From contig VGXO01000020.1 in the NCBI GenBank assembly GCA_016873275.1, positions 1 to 45,902 on the forward strand: 45,902 bases of DNA, given 5' to 3'. The translations under genes and the position numbers were made by a program. The stretch comes from Phycisphaerae bacterium. GTDB lineage: Bacteria > Planctomycetota > Phycisphaerae > Phycisphaerales > SM1A02. The notes under the pieces were generated by a model. It was given only the letters and a program-made list of their open reading frames with translations. It did not search any database and had not been told where the DNA came from. Shown one piece after another: positions 43,619 through 45,902 of this stretch. Each line of letters opens with the position of its first letter. Position 1 is the stretch's first letter.

Positions 43619-44779
43619 TCAGCGCGCCTTCGAGCGGTCGGGTCTGGCTCGATCGGCGAGGGAGGTGCGTCCGTCCTTCACCTTGACGATCCATACGTCC
43701 TTGTCGGGGACCGGACCATCGCCGTAGGCGATCTCGCCGGTGACGCCCATGTAGCCGGGCGTCCGCGCCCGGAGCGCCTTGTCCACCTCGGAGGGAGTGG
43801 GCAGCCCGCCGCCGCCCGAGCGGAGCCTGGCGACCCACGCCGCGAGCATCGTCGCGTCGTAGCCGAGCGCCGCGAAGGAAGTCGGATCCTCGCCGTGCCT
43901 CGTCCGGTAGCGGTGGGCGAAGTCGAGGGCGATCCGCGGCGCACCCTCGCCGAACCAGGCATGCGTGGTGAAGTAGAGGGCGCCCTCGCCCTTCGCGGAG
44001 GGATCGATCTCCTCGACCCCGACGACGTCGAAGGCGTCTCCGCCGACGAGCGGAGCCTCCGGCAGCGCGCGGCGCACCGCCCCGACGACGTCCGTCAGGA
44101 GGTCCGGCTGCAGCGAGAGGAAGACCGCGTCCGGCGGGAGCTTCGCGGCAGCCTCGGCGAACGACTCCGCGAAGCCGGTCTTGGTGGGATCGAGCCTCGC
44201 CATCACGGTGCCGCCGTTGACGCGGAGCGCGTTCTCGAAGTATCCCGCGAGCACCCGCGTGTAGTCGGAGCGCATGTCGGCGACCACGATCACCTTGGTC
44301 CCGAACCGCTTGCGGACGAGGTCCGCCGCCGCGACCGCCTGCGCGTCGTCGCCGAAGGGGACGAGGTAGGTGCCCGGACCGCATCGCTCGGGAAGCGACG
44401 GATCGGTCGCGCCGGCGATCATGAAGACCTTCTGCCGCCGGGCGAACTCCTGCGCGCCGCCGAGGGCGACGTCGGAGTCGGTGAACCCGGCGCCGACCGT
44501 CGCCGAGAGCGCCGCCTGCGCGGCGAGCGGCCGGGAGACCCGCGGGTCCGAGCGCGAGTCGTAGGGCTCGACCTTCAGCGGGACGCCGGGACCGGCGAGG
44601 TCCTCCGCCGCGATCGCGGCGCCACGCGAGGCGGGGATCCCGAGCGAGGACTGGCTTCCCTCGAGGTCATGGAAGGAGGCGATGACCGGCGGCTTCGCGG
44701 CGCAGCCGACGCCGAGGAGCGAGGTCACCGCGAGCAGGGTGGGGCAGGCGAGGAGGAGGATGGAGGCGCGCATGGTCAT
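43619..44779 (-). CDS. Periplasmic binding protein type 1 (branched-chain amino-acid receptor-like), lipoprotein
   Basis: 386 residues. The N-terminus (MRASILLLACPTLLAVTSLLGVGC) is a signal peptide ending in a probable lipobox Cys. The mature part has the two-lobed Peripla_BP_6/LivJ fold signatures: SSLGIPASRGAAIAAEDLAG, VGAGFTDSDVALGGAQEFAR, AQAVAAADLVRKRFGTKVIV, FAALGYDATMLAAWVARL. It resembles the ligand-binding part of ABC transporters for amino acids or amides, but no permease or ATPase genes are adjacent. It may be an orphan sensor or share a transporter encoded elsewhere. It is convergent with the TVP38 remnant. Confidence 0.85.
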   Translation of the reverse strand: MTMRASILLLACPTLLAVTSLLGVGCAAKPPVIASFHDLEGSQSSLGIPASRGAAIAAEDLAGPGVPLKVEPYDSRSDPRVSRPLAAQAALSATVGAGFTDSDVALGGAQEFARRQKVFMIAGATDPSLPERCGPGTYLVPFGDDAQAVAAADLVRKRFGTKVIVVADMRSDYTRVLAGYFENALRVNGGTVMARLDPTKTGFAESFAEAAAKLPPDAVFLSLQPDLLTDVVGAVRRALPEAPLVGGDAFDVVGVEEIDPSAKGEGALYFTTHAWFGEGAPRIALDFAHRYRTRHGEDPTSFAALGYDATMLAAWVARLRSGGGGLPTPSEVDKALRARTPGYMGVTGEIAYGDGPVPDKDVWIVKVKDGRTSLADRARPDRSKAR

Positions 44780-45064
44780 GGCGGAAGGGTAACCCGCGTC
44801 GGCGGCGTCCCTTGCAAGGGGTGCGGCAAGTCCGGCGAAGGTCCGGCGAGCGTGCGGAGAGAGTCCGCGGAGAGTCGAAGGAGCGTTGGAGAAGAGCGAT
44901 CCTCGCCCGCTTTGCCGACGGCTTCGGCGAACTCGGTCCAGAATGCAAAATTGGTGTTGGGATCGGTACGGTGCAGATCATGCCGCCCGATTTCGGCATC
45001 GCGACGCCGAAGCCGACGAATGGGGAGGCGCCACGGAAAATCCTCTTCTTCAGGAGCGACCACG

Positions 45065-45274
45065 ATGCCCGACGCCCACACACAGACCTGGCCAGACCTC
45101 TTGATCGGTCTCTACGACAACCTCACCGGTCGCCGTGCCGAGATCACCTACCAGTTCGAGGACCTGCGAATCAAGGTCCCGAGTGGAACGGGCGCCGCGG
45201 CGACGCATGCCGAGTGGGCGCTGAATGGCACGATGAAGATCCGGACGAGGGACACCGCCAACGACCCAAAATGA
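45065..45274 (+). CDS. Small hypothetical protein, first of a coupled pair
   Basis: 69 residues from ATG 45065, with a good AGGAG eight bases upstream. The sequence (WPDLLIGLYDNLTGRRAEIT, YQFEDLRIKVPSG) is protein-like, soluble, and without a signal peptide or known domain. Its stop overlaps the start of the next small gene (ATGA), so the two are probably made together. The 285 bp upstream, shared divergently with the binding-protein gene, should hold the promoter. Function unknown. Confidence 0.6.
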   Translation: MPDAHTQTWPDLLIGLYDNLTGRRAEITYQFEDLRIKVPSGTGAAATHAEWALNGTMKIRTRDTANDPK

Positions 45275-45543
45275 TCCTGGCCGGGCAACTGACCGCGACC
45301 CTCGACGGCTGCCCGGTCTTGATCGACGCTGGGGAATCCGGTGTAAGGCTGTCGCTTCCGACGCTCCGGTCGGCGTGGCGGGCCCGCCGCACCTCCGAAG
45401 CGGTGCTGCCGCTCCTTCAAGTGCTGCAGCACCATCGGATTGGGGTGCGGGTGTCAGTGTCGTGGTGGCCGTCCTTCGAGGTGCTGCCGAGTCCCAATCG
45501 CCTGCTTCGATGGGTGTTGCCGAGCCTCCGCGGCATCGGTTGA
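45271..45543 (+). CDS. Small hypothetical protein, second of a coupled pair
   Basis: 90 residues from ATG 45271, overlapping the previous stop (ATGA). MILAGQLTATLDGCPVLIDA and a C-terminal VLPSPNRLLRWVLPSLRGIG are visible, with no signal peptide and no family recognised. An intrinsic terminator follows 17 bp after the stop, defining a two-gene transcription unit. Confidence 0.55.
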   Translation: MILAGQLTATLDGCPVLIDAGESGVRLSLPTLRSAWRARRTSEAVLPLLQVLQHHRIGVRVSVSWWPSFEVLPSPNRLLRWVLPSLRGIG

Positions 45544-45559
45544 GGGCGATCCATCCACT

Positions 45560-45583
45560 GGCGCCCGCGGTGCCTTGTTTGTT
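45560..45583 (+). terminator. Intrinsic terminator after the small-gene pair
   Basis: GGCGCC (45560-45565) pairs with GGTGCC (45569-45574), including one G-U pair, around a three-base loop. It is followed at once by TTGTTTGTT (45575-45583). The stem is short but the T-rich tail is clear in this GC-rich context. Confidence 0.6.
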
Positions 45584-45596
45584 CGGTGCCTGTCCC

Positions 45597-45640
45597 GGAT
45601 CACTCGCCGGATCACTCGGATCGGATCACTCAGATCACTG
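45597..45640. repeat. Cluster of GATCACT direct repeats
   Basis: GGATCACTC occurs exactly at 45597-45605, 45609-45617 and 45623-45631, and a variant AGATCACTG at 45632-45640. The irregular spacing (12, 14 and 9 bases) and short unit exclude a CRISPR array. It might be a set of operator sites or a decayed microsatellite upstream of the frame at 45718. Confidence 0.7.
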
Positions 45641-45717
45641 CCTGTGCCCGATCGCTCTCCGTCTCCCTGCCCCGAGTCGCTGCCCCGTCATCGGTCGCTG
45701 CCCGTCGAAGATCGGCG

Positions 45718-45902
45718 ATGCAGTGGGTGCGGACGGCTCGGAGCGAACGGTGCTTGCGGCGGATGCGGGCGTCGAAGCATCGACGGATCCACCTGCCGGG
45801 CGCCGTCATGCCGCCTCCGGGCGGCTTCGACGAGGCGACGATCCGCCGGGTCTGTGCCGAGGCGAGGGCGACGTGGTGCCGGCCCGGTCAGGTTCCGCGG
45901 GC
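45718..45902 (+). CDS. Possible 5' part of a gene running off the window
   Basis: An ATG at 45718 opens a frame without a stop to the window end (61 codons: MQWVRTARSERCLRRMRASK, then LPGAVMPPPGGFDEATIRRV). The GATCACT cluster lies about 80 bp upstream. No family is recognised and no ribosome binding site is evident, so this may be a chance frame. Confidence 0.25.
   Translation, partial: MQWVRTARSERCLRRMRASKHRRIHLPGAVMPPPGGFDEATIRRVCAEARATWCRPGQVPR

Noticed and set aside
45597-45640. GATCACT repeats as a possible CRISPR array
   Set aside because: The unit is only 9 bases, spacing is irregular at 9 to 14 bases, and there are no spacer-length gaps.

Overview
The window is about 46 kb of high-GC bacterial DNA. 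Four proteins (1-127, 14910-16646, 27818-29662, 38520-39560) end in paired C-terminal motifs of the form GDLNGDGVVNGADLSILLG, a dockerin-like tail common in secreted proteins of Planctomycetes, especially the Phycisphaerae. With the giant secreted protease, a V. cholerae TonB2-like energy system, PhoD and the glyoxylate shunt, this points to a free-living, probably aquatic, heterotrophic planctomycete. This assignment is inference; there is no rRNA marker in the window.

Layout. 1-127: tail of a secreted dockerin-like protein, then about 950 bp with no convincing gene. 1074-6830: a 1918-residue secreted subtilisin with nine BACON-like repeats. 7058-13662: a tightly coupled four-gene operon of type I-G (formerly I-U) CRISPR effector genes: Csb1/Cas7, Csb2/Cas5-Cas6, a Cas3-like protein and a small Cas8-like protein. 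14209-16646 (minus): a lipoprotein and a secreted beta-helix-like protein. 17031-27013 (plus): a nutrient-uptake operon (helical-repeat protein, TonB-dependent receptor, DUF3450, TtpC-like, ExbB, ExbD, TonB, TPR protein). 27243-29662: a truncated Na/phosphate symporter butted against a PhoD phosphatase. 30159-38422: SbtA-type bicarbonate transporter, NodU/CmcH carbamoyltransferase, carAB and an FkbM methyltransferase. 38520-43597: a truncated HAF-type protein, a hypothetical fragment, malate synthase, isocitrate lyase and a TVP38 remnant. 43619-45902: a type-1 periplasmic binding lipoprotein and small unknown genes.

The most interesting element is the CRISPR operon. Its Cas7 and Cas5-Cas6 subunits look well conserved. 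The Cas3 homologue, however, has lost every recognisable helicase motif (Walker A, DEAH box, motifs V and VI), while its C-terminal HD-nuclease domain is nearly complete. I see no cas1, cas2, cas4 or CRISPR array anywhere in the window. It looks like a derived type I-G complex that binds targets but cannot translocate on DNA with its own Cas3, possibly repurposed for silencing, regulation or local nicking.

A second theme is a set of scars: truncated genes joined directly to intact or other truncated genes (about 27812, 39640, 43279 and the 37601-37728 overlap), plus a 61-bp copy of the 3' end of a TPR gene downstream of phoD. These could be real deletions or joins made in assembly. Both readings can be tested.

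The TonB operon beside a phosphatase and a Na/Pi symporter remnant suggests uptake of phosphorus-containing substrates across the outer membrane. carAB makes carbamoyl phosphate, the substrate of the divergently transcribed carbamoyltransferase. Malate synthase and isocitrate lyase together form the glyoxylate bypass.
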